The notes beneath the pieces were generated by a model. It had not been told where the DNA came from, ran no database searches, and saw only the letters and a list, made by a program, of their open reading frames with translations. Both the position numbers and the translations under genes were made by a program. From the NCBI RefSeq assembly GCF_025370935.1, contig NC_133490.1, forward strand, positions 2,856,376 through 2,920,375: a stretch of DNA of 64,000 nt. Reading direction: 5' to 3'. Below, in pieces: positions 10,665 to 21,360 of this stretch. Position 1 is the first letter of the stretch. Each line of letters opens with the position of its first letter. Origin of the DNA: Choristoneura fumiferana (taxonomy: Eukaryota > Arthropoda > Insecta > Lepidoptera > Tortricidae).

Positions 10665-10760
10665 CGCTGACGCTTATGTTATTTCATACGAGAGTGAGAG
10701 GGATGGTACGATATGAACTTCGATTTTCGAATTTCGTTTAGCCCCCCTGGTAGTAGTACG
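10665..10760. repeat. MITE fragment, GAGAGGGATGGTACGA family (copy A)
   Basis: ATACGAGAGTGAGAGGGATGG, TACGATATGAACTTCGATTTTC, AGCCCCCCTGG. The same family appears as a full palindrome at 43585-43705 and as halves at 39255, 57219 and 61555. Confidence 0.55.
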
Positions 10761-12149
10761 TCGCGTAGTCTATCCGGATATCTACCACCATCTTACCTAT
10801 TAAACTTCTGCCATATAGCAGTGGTTGCACTGTTGTATTCCGATTTTGGGGTTAAAATAGAAGGTGAAATAACTAACATAGAGATTCAATCATATTCATT
10901 TCATCGTTAACATCAGGTCCATTAGTACAATTTTTGTAGTTCTTAAACTCTTTAAAAATGCCAGTACGTTATGTTCTGTCAGGGCACAGCAACTTTTGTA
11001 GAATTAATAAACTAAACATTACTTAATGTAACATCTTAAAACGAAATTATAAAAAGATACAAATTCTCACTCGCCAGGCCCCCCTCCCTCATTTTTACGC
11101 CTTTGTTAGTCTACTTAAAAATAATAAAATACTAAAATGTCTCAATATCAAATTTTGACAAATTAAGTACCTATGAGATAATAACGGATTTTAATGATTC
11201 ACGGTTATGAATGAATGAACCGTTTATTACTTGAATGTGAGTCATTATGGAGGTGCTACATTTTTTTTTAAACTACATCGCAGTCAGCCGTTGTATGGCA
11301 TGAAATTATAATATGCAATCCTTAGGTAACTTATTAAGCACAAATAACCTAACCTAACCAACAAAACCCCCGACTTTGTCACTTCAAAGTTCTATTGAAC
11401 TAAATATTACAATTCAGCAGGAAATTAATTTAAATTATGTAAATTAATATTACATTTCTTTCAGGGAAATACTTAAATATTCCCGATATTCAAATACCTA
11501 TGTAACCCATTATTATACAAAATGCAGTGTAAATGGCTAATTAGCTATTATTTTACCAGGAATCGTAAAATGCGATCAAATCGATTGAAATGCCGTATGA
11601 CAATTACGACAACTCTAGAACTTCAATGGATTTTGCTCACATTTTAGGAACCCAAATAGCGATGCTTGAGGATCATAACACAGAGTTGTCAAAATAAGAA
11701 AACTTTCGAAATTACCACGGGATAAGAATTCAGCTCTTTTTCTAAGATAGTAGGTAAGTAAATAATAAAATCAATTATGGAGATGTTTTTAAATAAATGG
11801 GCTATCGTTCACGAATAAAGAACGATGATAAGTTGGTACATGCTTAAGATTATTTCAACCAATTCACATAACATGTATGCTATAATTATAAATATAACCC
11901 TCTAGTGACTGAGAAAGGCAAATAAAGGGGATGGAGTTACAAAAACAAGGGTATCAAGACCCCAATATAGAAGTTTTTTCTTAAACCTCTCCGCTTGAAG
12001 CTTTAAATTTTGAATTGTGCACACGAACTTCGTAATTTAAATCTATTCGAGACACTGTTCACATAATAATTATAATTTGGACAAAAGTCATTTACTGAGT
12101 CTTAAATTACGTCAATAATTTGCAATATCAAATTGTTAGCTAAAATTTG
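10761..12149. other. AT-rich stretch, no gene seen (copy A)
   Basis: Apart from a 28-base scrap of repeat P at 11365-11392 and AACCTAACCTAACC at 11345, nothing is recognised. The sequence matches copy B with scattered substitutions. Confidence 0.6.
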
Positions 12150-12214
12150 TATTTATATTTGTATAACTCTTTATTTGTACATAAAACACATAAAAATAAC
12201 AGTTTACATAGAGC
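12150..12214 (-). repeat. Non-LTR 3' UTR tail at the contig edge
   Basis: Contains CTCTTTATTTGTACATAAAAC...AACAGTTTACAT, the reverse complement of an AATAAAG-containing tail seen at 19036, 28088, 51865, 54625, 55915 and 58025. The assembled sequence stops inside it. Confidence 0.6.
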
Positions 12215-12314
12215 NNNNNNNNNNNNNNNNNNNNNNNNNNNNNNNNNNNNNNNNNNNNNNNNNNNNNNNNNNNNNNNNNNNNNNNNNNNNNNNNNNNNNN
12301 NNNNNNNNNNNNNN
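12215..12314. other. Assembly gap (100 N)
   Basis: Exactly 100 N, the usual placeholder for a gap of unknown size. It coincides with the end of duplication copy A. Open frames running through the N are meaningless. Confidence 0.99.
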
Positions 12315-12964
12315 AGAATGCTTTTACAAGGAACTGGTACACGCCTTAACGTAACGTAACGTAAACGTCACATAAATGGAATCGCCTATTAAGTTTTTAA
12401 GAGCGCAGATCTTTTTACGGCTACGTAAACCGTTACGTTAAGGGTTCCGTACGTAACCGTTAACTGTTAAGGGGCGTGTTTCGCGAAAGTTAATCAAAAT
12501 GCTTGCGCAAGTCGCCGCTGAAGTGCCGTTGTACTTAAGCAATAAAAAATAATAAGGTTTTACGTTTTCTGAGAGTGTTACGTAATATATTTATTTCTAA
12601 ACGATTCTTTTGGCTAACGCCTTGCCAAATAGTATAGAGCGAATCACAAAAACAAAAGAGAATCAATGATTTTGAAATTTGTTTTTTTTTGCGTATGCGG
12701 CCAGTTTTGCACCGCGTAGTTTTACAACGTTACAAAGAGACAAAAGTATTTAAAAAAAAAAACAATGTCTAAAAATAGGCACGTGTTTTGTTTTGATTGG
12801 TAGTCGTCGAATTGACTAGTGAAGTGTTTGAGTGCGTTATTCGTTTGTTTAGGTATGGTTGTGTTAGCTTTGAAACGGGAGTCTAGTGAGTGAGTAGTTT
12901 CAAACTCTGAAAATAAACAGTAGGTGTCATAAAAGGCAGATTAAGAGACCTAATGTTTTAACAT

Positions 12965-13310
12965 TCAAAGTCAAAGTCAAAGTCAAAGTCAAAATATCTT
13001 TATTCAATTTAGGCTATAACAAGCACTCATGAATGCCAAAAAAAAACTACCACCGGTTCGGAAAAACCTCTGTTGAGAAGAATCCGGCAAGAAACTCAAC
13101 GAGGTATATTTTATTTAAACAGATTTACAATATTATTAAATGATACCTATACATCACAAGTATTTAACACATCTTTATTTTTAACACAGTAGGTTCGCTA
13201 TTTGAAGGGATCGCTAATGCGGATCGGAATTATTTCCAAATATCCCTGTCCATGATATAATGACTAACTTTATAATATGCCTTAGATATTAATGTCTTCA
13301 TCAGGTCAAT
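12965..13310 (-). repeat. Non-LTR retrotransposon 3' end with (TTTGAC)n tail
   Basis: On plus: (AAAGTC)n, ATCTTTATTCAATTTAGG, ACCACCGGTTCGGAAAAACC, TCCGGCAAGAAACTCAAC, then the 3' UTR and the last codons of the ORF seen more completely at 42154-42710. Matching plus-strand copy at 15840-16032. Confidence 0.75.
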
Positions 13311-14503
13311 TTAGGTTAGCGCCAGCTTTAAACTAAAGCTCTGTGATAAGGAAAGTAAGAAGAAATTTAAAACACGGTATTTTATATAGTCGTCATGATA
13401 GTTCGCTAATAATTTTCAACTTATGACCACGATCAATCAAGAGTGTCGACACTTTGAAGAGATATCTAATTGCAAGACCTATTTCTATACAAGATGGTTA
13501 AACTAACACTTCACAAAGAATCGTCTCCAAACCAAAAACTTAGTTGACTTCCACAAAAAATGGTGCACAAAACTTACCCCAATAAAACTAAACATCAACA
13601 CATTGCGTAACTTTACGGCACAATATTTTCCACATTTACGACAAACTCCCCAAATACATCCATAACTACCCGAAAACTTTTCAACCACAAAGTGGCCCAA
13701 CTATTAAACTGAAACTTCCTAGCTAGGGGAGTTACTGAAGCCATTTTTTTCCTTTAACTGCATTATGGCGTGTGAAATATACATTAATCGGTACCTTGGC
13801 ATAACCCGACCAGACAACGTATGGACCCAGTTCGTATAGAGCGCGGTTTGGGCTAGATGTATACTTAATTTGGACGGTCGGTGAACTGCATTGCAGATAT
13901 GTAGATGTGTTTTGAACCTATAGGTTTAAAGGGGACGAATTGGGTTGCTTTTTAATTTGAGGTTTGGGTTCATTAATGTCTTTGTATGGCGTAATTGCAT
14001 TAAGTAGGCAAGCCCTCGTCACTGTTAGCATCATTTTGTGCAGTTGAACTAATGGAAGTCTCGTTTCATTCTATGTGACGGTATATTTTAAATCTATGGT
14101 TTTACGCGAACAATATTTTAAATAGTAAACAAGTTTTATTGAGATTTTGATTCTCCAGTCATACGACCAAATATTTTTTTTTTATGAAAAAATGTGGGAT
14201 TTGACACAGAAATGGACCGAAAAAGAGATAGCTGGATGATTTGGACGCATGTAAAATTTAATGGCACAGAGTACATTTTTATATAGGGTATGGCAAGGAA
14301 AGAAGTTATGGTAAGAAGAGGACGCTTTTGTCCAGCAGTCAGACATTTATCGTGCTATAAAAAAAGTAGCTCAAGCTAGCTTTCCATTAAAATTTAGGTT
14401 TTTCAGAAAAAAAAACGAGTTAGAACTTCTAAAATGTTCTTCTCCATCACCACCGTATAATCATCATCTTCAGAGGAAAAGTACAGACAAATAAAATTCC
14501 ATA
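13311..14503. other. Non-repetitive AT-rich sequence
   Basis: No open frame, splice pattern or repeat recognised. The 65-codon minus frame at 13503-13700 is low complexity and has no recognisable motif. Confidence 0.5.
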
Positions 14504-14628
14504 TTGAAAATACAAACTGAAATACAGATGCATAGAAAAACCAGAAAAATAAGACCAGCACTGGGAATCGAACTCAGGTCCTCGGCATTCCGTGCCACGT
14601 GCTATACCACTACACCACCACTGGACAG
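14504..14628 (-). repeat. tRNA-headed SINE, second family
   Basis: On the minus strand the head reads GTGGTGTAGTGGTATAGCAC (A box) and GAGTTCGATTCCCAGTGCTG (B box), followed by TCTTATTTTTCTGGTTTTTC and a body with TTTCAGTTTGTATTTTCA. Same family on plus at 27849-27965. It is not a functional tRNA gene because the acceptor stem does not pair. Confidence 0.7.
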
Positions 14629-15839
14629 TGATACAGACAAGAATTTCTCCTATACACCACATATCTCAGCTTGTTTTGTTTTCTTATTTGGTCACTTAAG
14701 TAACAAAAAAAATTTGAATTCAAATAAAAAACACAAAAAGATTCCAAAAAAACAATCTTAAATAAAATTCCACTAACTGTTACACCACATTGGATGACCC
14801 GTGGTTTTCTCTTTCATATTATACATACACTTGGTTGGATAGGTATTTAACTAAATGTAAACAAACTTGAGCTGCTAGATTTGGTACATTCAAGGATTTT
14901 AAACATTCTAGTTATCTATCATACAAACTAGACTAGTTGTATTTCAATACAGAAATGTAAATGTTTAGATGGTTTAATGGGGGAATTTCAATATTTAGGA
15001 CACCCTTTGATGTTGTTTTGTTTACATTTAGTTCAATACCAATCCAAACCAAGTATAGTTACGTTGATTATTTCTTTCTTACCTTGATTCGGTTGAACAC
15101 ACACCCACACAAGTTTTACCAAGAAATGCTCATTAAAACTACGTCACCGATAAAAAGTTTTCAAGTAGAATCAATTAAGCTCGTGTTCACAATAAACTAA
15201 GCTCACAACACTCAAGTTACAAGCACGGGGCCATTAGCGAAAGCTCCGAAAGAGCTTTCAAAGGCATCGTCTTAAGTTTTTACAGCAGGCTTTAAGCTGC
15301 AAATCTTCGTTACTCTAGAAACAAAATGGCAACGACACGCCTATTCTGGCAAATTAAAACAAATGCTACGATTACTTTTAAAATCCTTTACACAAGCTTT
15401 TATTTTACTTGCAATGTCCTTATTTATGTAACAACTAATGTACGCACTCACGTACCTACATTAGTTGTCTTCTTCAAATTTTGTAAATCGCATTTCATTT
15501 ACTTGTAGTAATCGGATCGACTTCTTTTTATGGTACGGATTATCGTTTGGATAACAATGTAAGTAAGTACCTAACTACAGTCTACAAAAAAATAGAAATG
15601 CCCATGCCCATAGCCTGTTATTATTTTTTTGTATTTTTGAGACATAATTTGATATTTGAGGCCATCAATTAATTCATCGCTAATCTCCTAAAGGCGAATT
15701 TTTGAATGATACTTATTATTACTTATGTATAGTCAACAAATTCTTACCCATTTTGTACAAAATGACAGTTTGACAGTTTTAGCAATAGAATAAACAATAA
15801 AGCTGATTCTCACATTGACTTGTATATGTAATGAAAGCG
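14629..15839. other. Unique AT-rich sequence with one small hairpin
   Basis: No gene seen. A small inverted repeat, ACAACTAATGTACG...TACATTAGTTGT, lies at about 15430-15467. The 79- and 85-codon frames here show no motif. Confidence 0.45.
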
Positions 15840-16032
15840 TGTTAAATACTTGTGATGTATAGATATCATTTAATAATATTGTAAATCTGTTTAAAAATAT
15901 GTAAATACGTATGTATACCTGTTGAGTTTCTTGCCGGATTCTTCTCAACAGAGGTTTTTCCGAACCGGTGGTAGCTTTTTTGACATTCATAAGTGCTTTC
16001 TAAATTTAATAAAGATATTGAATTTGACTTTA
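15840..16032 (+). repeat. Non-LTR retrotransposon 3' UTR (5'-truncated)
   Basis: AATACTTGTGATGTATAGAT, TTGAGTTTCTTGCCGGATTC, AGAGGTTTTTCCGAACCGG, ending AATAAAGATATTGAATTTGACTTT. It is the plus-strand counterpart of 12965-13310, a typical 5'-truncated insertion. Confidence 0.75.
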
Positions 16033-18026
16033 TGAAATTAATCTTTGATATTTTTTTAGCTCTACAATATGATATGACGAAGATTGTTGTGGATATCTCT
16101 GATGTTCACCTGACGAAACCTGAGCTGAGGATGTGGTTTATAATATAGTCATCTTTTCATAAATTGAAATTGAATCTGATTGATTTGTCTGAATAAATAT
16201 TATGATTATTTTTATAAATTAAATCAATAAATAAATTGAAAATGAAAAAAAAAACTATACAAATTATATTGAACTAAGGGTGGCGGAAGAATTTTTTGGT
16301 CGATTATAATATTTTCAGAGTTTAATAATCCTAACGCATTCTCTGATAACTGATAAAAATAAGAGCAACAACTCTCACCAAGGGATCTTAGAAGTTTCTC
16401 AAGAGTTTAGAAACAGTTTTACCAGAATATGGCCGCCGTTTTACGTTCGCGACAAAGTCGGCGTCAATTAAAACGTCGTATTTTACTTTATTATCGACAT
16501 TTTCAGGTAAATTGGACGGCTTCAGAACTTGGTTACGTATTTTCTATGTTAAGATGAAGTGAGAATTATATCACAAGTTGAGAAATCAAAGCCCAGTTTT
16601 TTAAGTTCCGTACTCTAGTCAATCTTTAAGAAATACGAAGGATGAATAGATGGATGTATTAAAATGTCAATCCGACATGTAGTACTTACTATGACGTCCA
16701 ATGACACGAGGACCTTCGAAATTCTATACTAAATCATAATTTTCCTAGAAAGAGATGGAATGCAATGTCGTTCGCCCGTATTTTACAGTTTTGTATCATG
16801 TTAAGATATTTAAGAAAATATATTCCTTGCATATTACCTATTTGTAGGTACTCAGTAGAGTTCCTAGTCCTACTTGCTTTTAGGAGAGGCGTACCTATAC
16901 AAATTTGCCAGGAACGTTAATACAAATTATCATTATAGCGCCAAGACCAACCGCCAATATCTCTCTTAAAATTAATAGCGACGTACCAAAATCAGCTAAT
17001 TAAATGAACGACAAACGCATTGTTCGTCAATCGCGCCTGCGACTTCGCCGACACTTCTGAATGAATAAATAATCGTGTTTTCGAATTTAGGCCGAATCTG
17101 TTCGCGTAACGAGTTCCGAAAACAAATAAAGGAGCACGGGGTGAAACTTATTATGCCGGGCAATAAATAATAAAGCGAGGTTGCCCCGGCGGGGGCTGGC
17201 AACTTTTAATACAAATGTCGGCGACAGAGGTCAGATTCAACGGGGCAATTCTTTTGTCGGCCGTTTCCATCATTTGTCCTTTTTATCCCACTAAATTTAG
17301 AGAGAGACGCGAAAAACTCGAAACGCGGTCAAATGTGCCCGTCCCGAGCTCTGGAAGTGCATGCGTCATAAAACGAAGACAAATTTTGAATTTAGAATCC
17401 CTGATTATATTCAAGGGCTTGATGGTTGTTTAAACGAATTACCGAGAGCGTTAGACCATTTATAAAACGAATTCGTATGTTTTAAACATGCTGGCCAGTT
17501 ATAAAATTGGAAGCACATTCATTTTCATTCAAAAGGAACGTGACTTTATAAAAAAGTTTTTTCTTTTTAATTGATACTGAACTGCTTTGCGTAGTTGTCA
17601 ACACCTGGTCAAATTATCACGCAACCCGTGTGTTTGACAGTAAGTAAATTAAAAAAAATCCCAACAGGACTATCTTGGTCTTTTCCAAAGGCCATAATAA
17701 AATTATTATATCTCCTTGCTCGTTACCAGGAGAACAGAACGGAACAAGTTAAATAAAAATAACGACTGTTCTCAAAAGTTGCGTTACTTTCGAATAACAA
17801 GAATACTCGAAATAACAAGATACGCGAGCCACTTGGGAAAGACAATTTTTCATTTAAATCCTTACTATTATTAGTACATGGGCGACTGAGCTTTGCGAGA
17901 TATTTACATAATCGCAAAAACGCGATTTTTTCAAAACTATAACTAATAGCTCATCGAAAACTATAACACATAGCAAATTTCATGGGACTATACCAACTAC
18001 ACCTTAAAGCTTGTGTTATAACAAAA
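16033..18026. other. Unique sequence, partly CpG-containing, no gene identified
   Basis: Mostly non-repetitive. At 16429-16506 a 26-codon ATG frame runs into CAG|GTAAAT (see findings). 16980-17400 is less AT-rich with many CpG words and no repeat signature. It could be conserved non-coding DNA, but that is a guess. Confidence 0.4.
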
Positions 18027-18291
18027 ATATCATGGGACTATTTCAACACCAATACCAATTGACCTAGTCACATAAGCAAAGTTTTACTATGGGTGACCAG
18101 TACTAGACAATGGATAAACATACTTGCTTATAAGACAAATACATATAAGATACCCAAGACTCGAGAACAAACATTCATAATAAATTAATAATATTATTCA
18201 TACAATTATCTGCCCCGACCGGGGATCAAACCCGTGACCTCAAGCTTCATAGTCAGGTTCTATAAACCACTCGGCTATCCGATCAGACGAC
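18027..18291 (-). repeat. tRNA-headed SINE, first family
   Basis: Reverse complement of the SINE at 44836-45105. On plus: ACCAATTGACCTAGTCAC, AGACTCGAGAACAAACATTC, then the head CCGACCGGGGATCAAACCC...CACTCGGCTATCCGATC. Intact head and body, diverged. Confidence 0.75.
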
Positions 18292-18324
18292 CGTGTGCAG
18301 ACGCACACGCTCAGCAGACGCTGT

Positions 18325-18477
18325 ACAGTCGAACAAATTGAATCATGACCCAGGGTGGAACCTTTTCATAATCAATTACACTACGATTTCCTTGACAAAA
18401 ATATGAGATGTCAACATGACATTAGTAGCACAAAGATTTCATTCTGGGTCATGTCATGAATCAATGTGTTCGACTGT
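18325..18477. repeat. MITE, ACAGTCGAAC ends
   Basis: ACAGTCGAACAAATTGAATC is inverted as GATTCA...TGTGTTCGACTGT, with CATGACCCAG/CTGGGTCATG inside each arm. It sits directly after the SINE. Related element at 19638-19775. Confidence 0.75.
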
Positions 18478-18843
18478 TCATAAACAGGATAAATACAACT
18501 TAAATGGTGCGCTAAAGATCATTTAATATTAATGAGACTACAATGAGCGTTTTTAATCGAAATTAATTAAAACTGCATACGGCACGAATAATCGTACGGG
18601 TATTATTTTAATGATCATCCCTCGTTCGTTTACTCTAAATTGATTCTCGTGTATGAATATGTTTCCCTAATTATTTTTAAATGGCCGCAGTCGTTACAAG
18701 CATTTTCGCGTTTGGATGTTTTTCTTTTGCAAAAACAACGTTTTGAAATTAATTGAGAGCAAACGTTTCGACATTTGAGTTAATTAAGCAAAATAACATC
18801 GGTGTTTTTATTCGAGATCGGAATTGTTAGGCATAAGCGAAAA
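18478..18843. other. Unique sequence without repeats
   Basis: Contains many TTAATTA/ATTTAAT words and CpG dinucleotides. No open frame. Possible regulatory DNA, unsupported by direct evidence. Confidence 0.3.
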
Positions 18844-19004
18844 TCTATCTATCTATATATATATAAAAATAAAAATGAATCGTAAAATGTGTTGCTAAGC
18901 GCAAAACTCGGGAACGGCTGGACCGATTTCACTAATTATTTTTCTGTTGCGTTCGTTATTGTTAGGAGAAGGTTTATATGGAAGAAACCGCGGGCAACAG
19001 CTAG
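18844..19004 (+). mobile_element. Short non-autonomous Helitron-like element
   Basis: Starts TCTATCTATATATATAAAAA, contains ACGGCTGGACCGATTTCAC and ends CCGCGGGCAACAGCTAG|T. The CTAG end and the TC start fit Helitron termini; the CGCGGGCAAC segment is the usual subterminal hairpin region in lepidopteran copies. No coding capacity. Confidence 0.65.
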
Positions 19005-19035
19005 TCCAAAATAAATATTTTATGATATCCATCTA

Positions 19036-19135
19036 TAGGGAGTTCTCTTTGTACATATATCTCAACGTTTGTCAATTGTGTTTGTTTACTTATTTTGTAC
19101 AATAAAGATTTTACATAGGTACATACATACACCAG
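19036..19135 (+). repeat. Non-LTR 3' UTR tail with (CATA)n end
   Basis: TTGTACATATATCTCAACG...TTGTACAATAAAGATTTTACATAGGTACATACATAC. Same family as 58025-58148, which shows the consensus best. Confidence 0.65.
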
Positions 19136-19505
19136 TAACAGTAACAGCATACGCATATTTGTTTCCATTACCTCAGCTGAAATAGTCGAGAGTGACAGCA
19201 GTAAAAACTAATGAACCCATCGAAGCCCTCGTTTACAAACAAACATAAATTGCGACTCCGGTCAGAAGTAATTCGGCTGTCATCGTGACGGGTATTAAAT
19301 TTTATGACCCGGTTAATTTTTACTCGTTTTAACCGGATATAACCGGATGTGATGAAATGAATAAATTCAGTATTGAGGGAAACGTTATTCTAATTTCATA
19401 TGGGTGTAATTTAAACGGTGGTGAAATGTAAACAGTCGGTTTACTGCGGCATTTGAATTTATACGGTATTTTTTGTAAATGAAATAATGAAGGAAAATAA
19501 TTTTT

Positions 19506-19590
19506 AGAGCCATGGAGGCCTAGTGGTTTTACCTGCGCTCTTTCAAGCAGAGGGTGGAGGACTCCAATCCGGGTTTGAACCTTGAACGAG
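19506..19590 (+). repeat. SINE head only
   Basis: CATGGAGGCCTAGTGGTTTT (A box) and ATCCGGGTTTGAACC (B box). It is the head of the SINE type at 2783 and 63562. The body is absent. Confidence 0.55.
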
Positions 19591-19637
19591 GTGTTCAGTC
19601 GAACCTGCTGAAATATATCGAATTCAAAACAGTTTGT

Positions 19638-19775
19638 ACAGTCAAGGAAACTGAATCACGTCCCAGCGTGGACCCTGCTACTAATGTCATGTTGACTTTC
19701 CATACATCTACCTAAGAAACCATAACGTAATTGATTATGAAAAGGTCCCTGGTCCGTGATTCAGTTTCCTCGACT
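19638..19775. repeat. MITE, ACAGTC/GACT ends
   Basis: ACAGTCAAGGAAACTGAATCAC is inverted as GTGATTCAGTTTCCTCGACT. It shares the TTGAATCA(C/T)G(A/T)CCCAG core with 18325-18477, so the two belong to one family. Confidence 0.7.
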
Positions 19776-20283
19776 AGGTACATTATCTTTAGAGATGGAT
19801 GCTGAATTTATTAAACTTTGCAGTTTCACCATGAAAAATACTGCAGAATTCATGTAACCATTTCGAGCACCGATCGCAACAAAATCATCACAACGAGTGC
19901 GTCAGACAGTGTGACGTTATAATAAGGCAAATGCAAAGGGTTCTGCACAAGTTTATCTTTAATGTAATCCACTTTCGGCATTTTGTCGCAAATCATATCA
20001 TTTAATGAAACAGAATATTTATTAACTATTTCAGATAACATTGATCCATTAGATTCTAATGATTAGAACATGTTATTAACCTAAAAAAAGTAAGTACAGT
20101 AAAAATTTTCATTCACAGTAAACATTTAAAACAACTTATAACTGTTATCATTATATTTCAAATGAATTCAAATTAATATTTACAAAAATAATATTGTATT
20201 GAACGGAATAAGTTTCGTACTCTAACCATTCTTGTTATCCTGTATAACAAGAAACGAAACAACAAATGAGTTAAATTATTAAA

Positions 20284-20537
20284 TAAGGTGCTAGAAAATT
20301 AGGTGCGGATATTTTCAGGGTATGTAATTAATAACCTAAGAATCAATTATACACATAAATTATTTAAGTATTGTGTGGTAATGTTTTTTTTTGTTTCATG
20401 CAAAAATACCATTCCGTTTAAAAATAATCATCCTTGCATTAACATTTCTTTTTATTTAATTTAATTGAAACTAATTAACAACGATGCAAATAATCGATCA
20501 TTAAAATATCCGCATCTGATTTTCTAGCACACTGTAT
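20284..20537. repeat. MITE, GTGCTAGAAAAT ends
   Basis: AAGGTGCTAGAAAATTAGGTGC and GGATATTTT on the left, inverted as AAAATATCCGCATCTGATTTTC and TAGCACACT on the right. The interior is very AT-rich. Confidence 0.7.
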
Positions 20538-21220
20538 ATTGTCCAGCATTTAGCTGAGCTTGAAACACTAATTATTCATATCCTTAGTGAATCTATCCTA
20601 TATTGATTGGAACGATGAGTGGTCATCATCTCGACCTACATTAAAGTTTCATTACTGGACAATCTGAAACAGATCTCCCAGCAGAATGAGAGTGCATGGG
20701 CTCAAGTTTCCATGCGGGCTCAGTGAGGATTGCGAGTTGGGAGTGTATGATGTTTTTTCTTAAATTAGAACTATAATAATTCATTTAAGATTTTATTATA
20801 TGAATGGTTTTAACCATGAGACAATATCAAAAGTTCGCAAAAAGGAAGTCGAATTTTATGGACAAAATCATGGTTGTCGAAATGCTGTAAAACTACGGAA
20901 CCCTGGCAAAATACAAGCCCTTCTCGTTCCACACGGCGATATTATTTCTGCATTTCCGAGCGACATTTTTCATTTTAACGAGAAATATCGAACGAGCCGA
21001 TATATCCGTCGAGTCCTGGCACTTCATAAAGCTGGGATATTCTGTTCATAAGGCTCGAATATTTCTAGCCTAAAGTTAGGTGCACACCGATGTGTAGCGA
21101 CACACGCTTAAATGGCATCTATGTAAACGTGATAAAAGTTTATAATTATTTATCTGAATATGTGTATGTATAAAATCAGTGGGAGTGCTTTTTAAAAATC
21201 ATAAATTCATTACAGAATTA
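20538..21220. other. Unique sequence; an 83-codon frame judged spurious
   Basis: The plus-strand frame at 20800-21051 has no recognisable motif, no splice context and no repeat match. It may be chance. Confidence 0.35.
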
Positions 21221-21360
21221 ATATCGTCACTACTTTGAAAAATCTCGTATCTAAAATCAATATGTCAAACAAAATTGAACCTTGACGTAATGTTCATAAG
21301 GTCCACTCAGAAAAATTATCTACTTCGAGATAAGAGTTTTTTTTAAAGTAGTGACGATAT
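21221..21360. repeat. MITE, CGTCACTACTTT family, copy 1
   Basis: ATATCGTCACTACTTT is inverted as AAAGTAGTGACGATAT at the far end, with AAAATCTCGTATC facing GATAAGAGTTTTTTT. Perfect outer 16 bp. Confidence 0.8.

Larger units (their letters stand above)
2590..12214 (+). repeat. Large direct duplication, copy A (about 9.6 kb)
   Basis: From CTAAAAGTCTTCCGTAAAATC onward this block aligns in the same orientation with 31582-40840. Sequence before the left breakpoint is not alignable. The right end of copy A is the N gap, so the true extent is unknown. Both copies share the same old transposon insertions (SINE near 2783, poly(A) unit at 9082, RTE-like fragment at 9614, nested MITEs at 10085), so these predate the split. 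Copy A alone has about 560 bp at 4540-5100 and lacks about 65 bp near 10525. Smaller indels are seen at 6690-6830 and near 12060. Confidence 0.95.

Noticed and set aside
12133..12359. Open frames across 12215-12314
   Set aside because: They consist of N-derived X residues.
14570..14628. Possible tRNA gene (also 27849-27915, 44836-44915, 18210-18291)
   Set aside because: A and B boxes are present, but acceptor stems do not pair and each head continues into the same non-tRNA body, which identifies SINEs.
19850..20041. 63-codon minus frame
   Set aside because: Has some protein-like character, but no motif, no splice sites and stop codons on both sides; could be a very old transposon scrap, not supportable.
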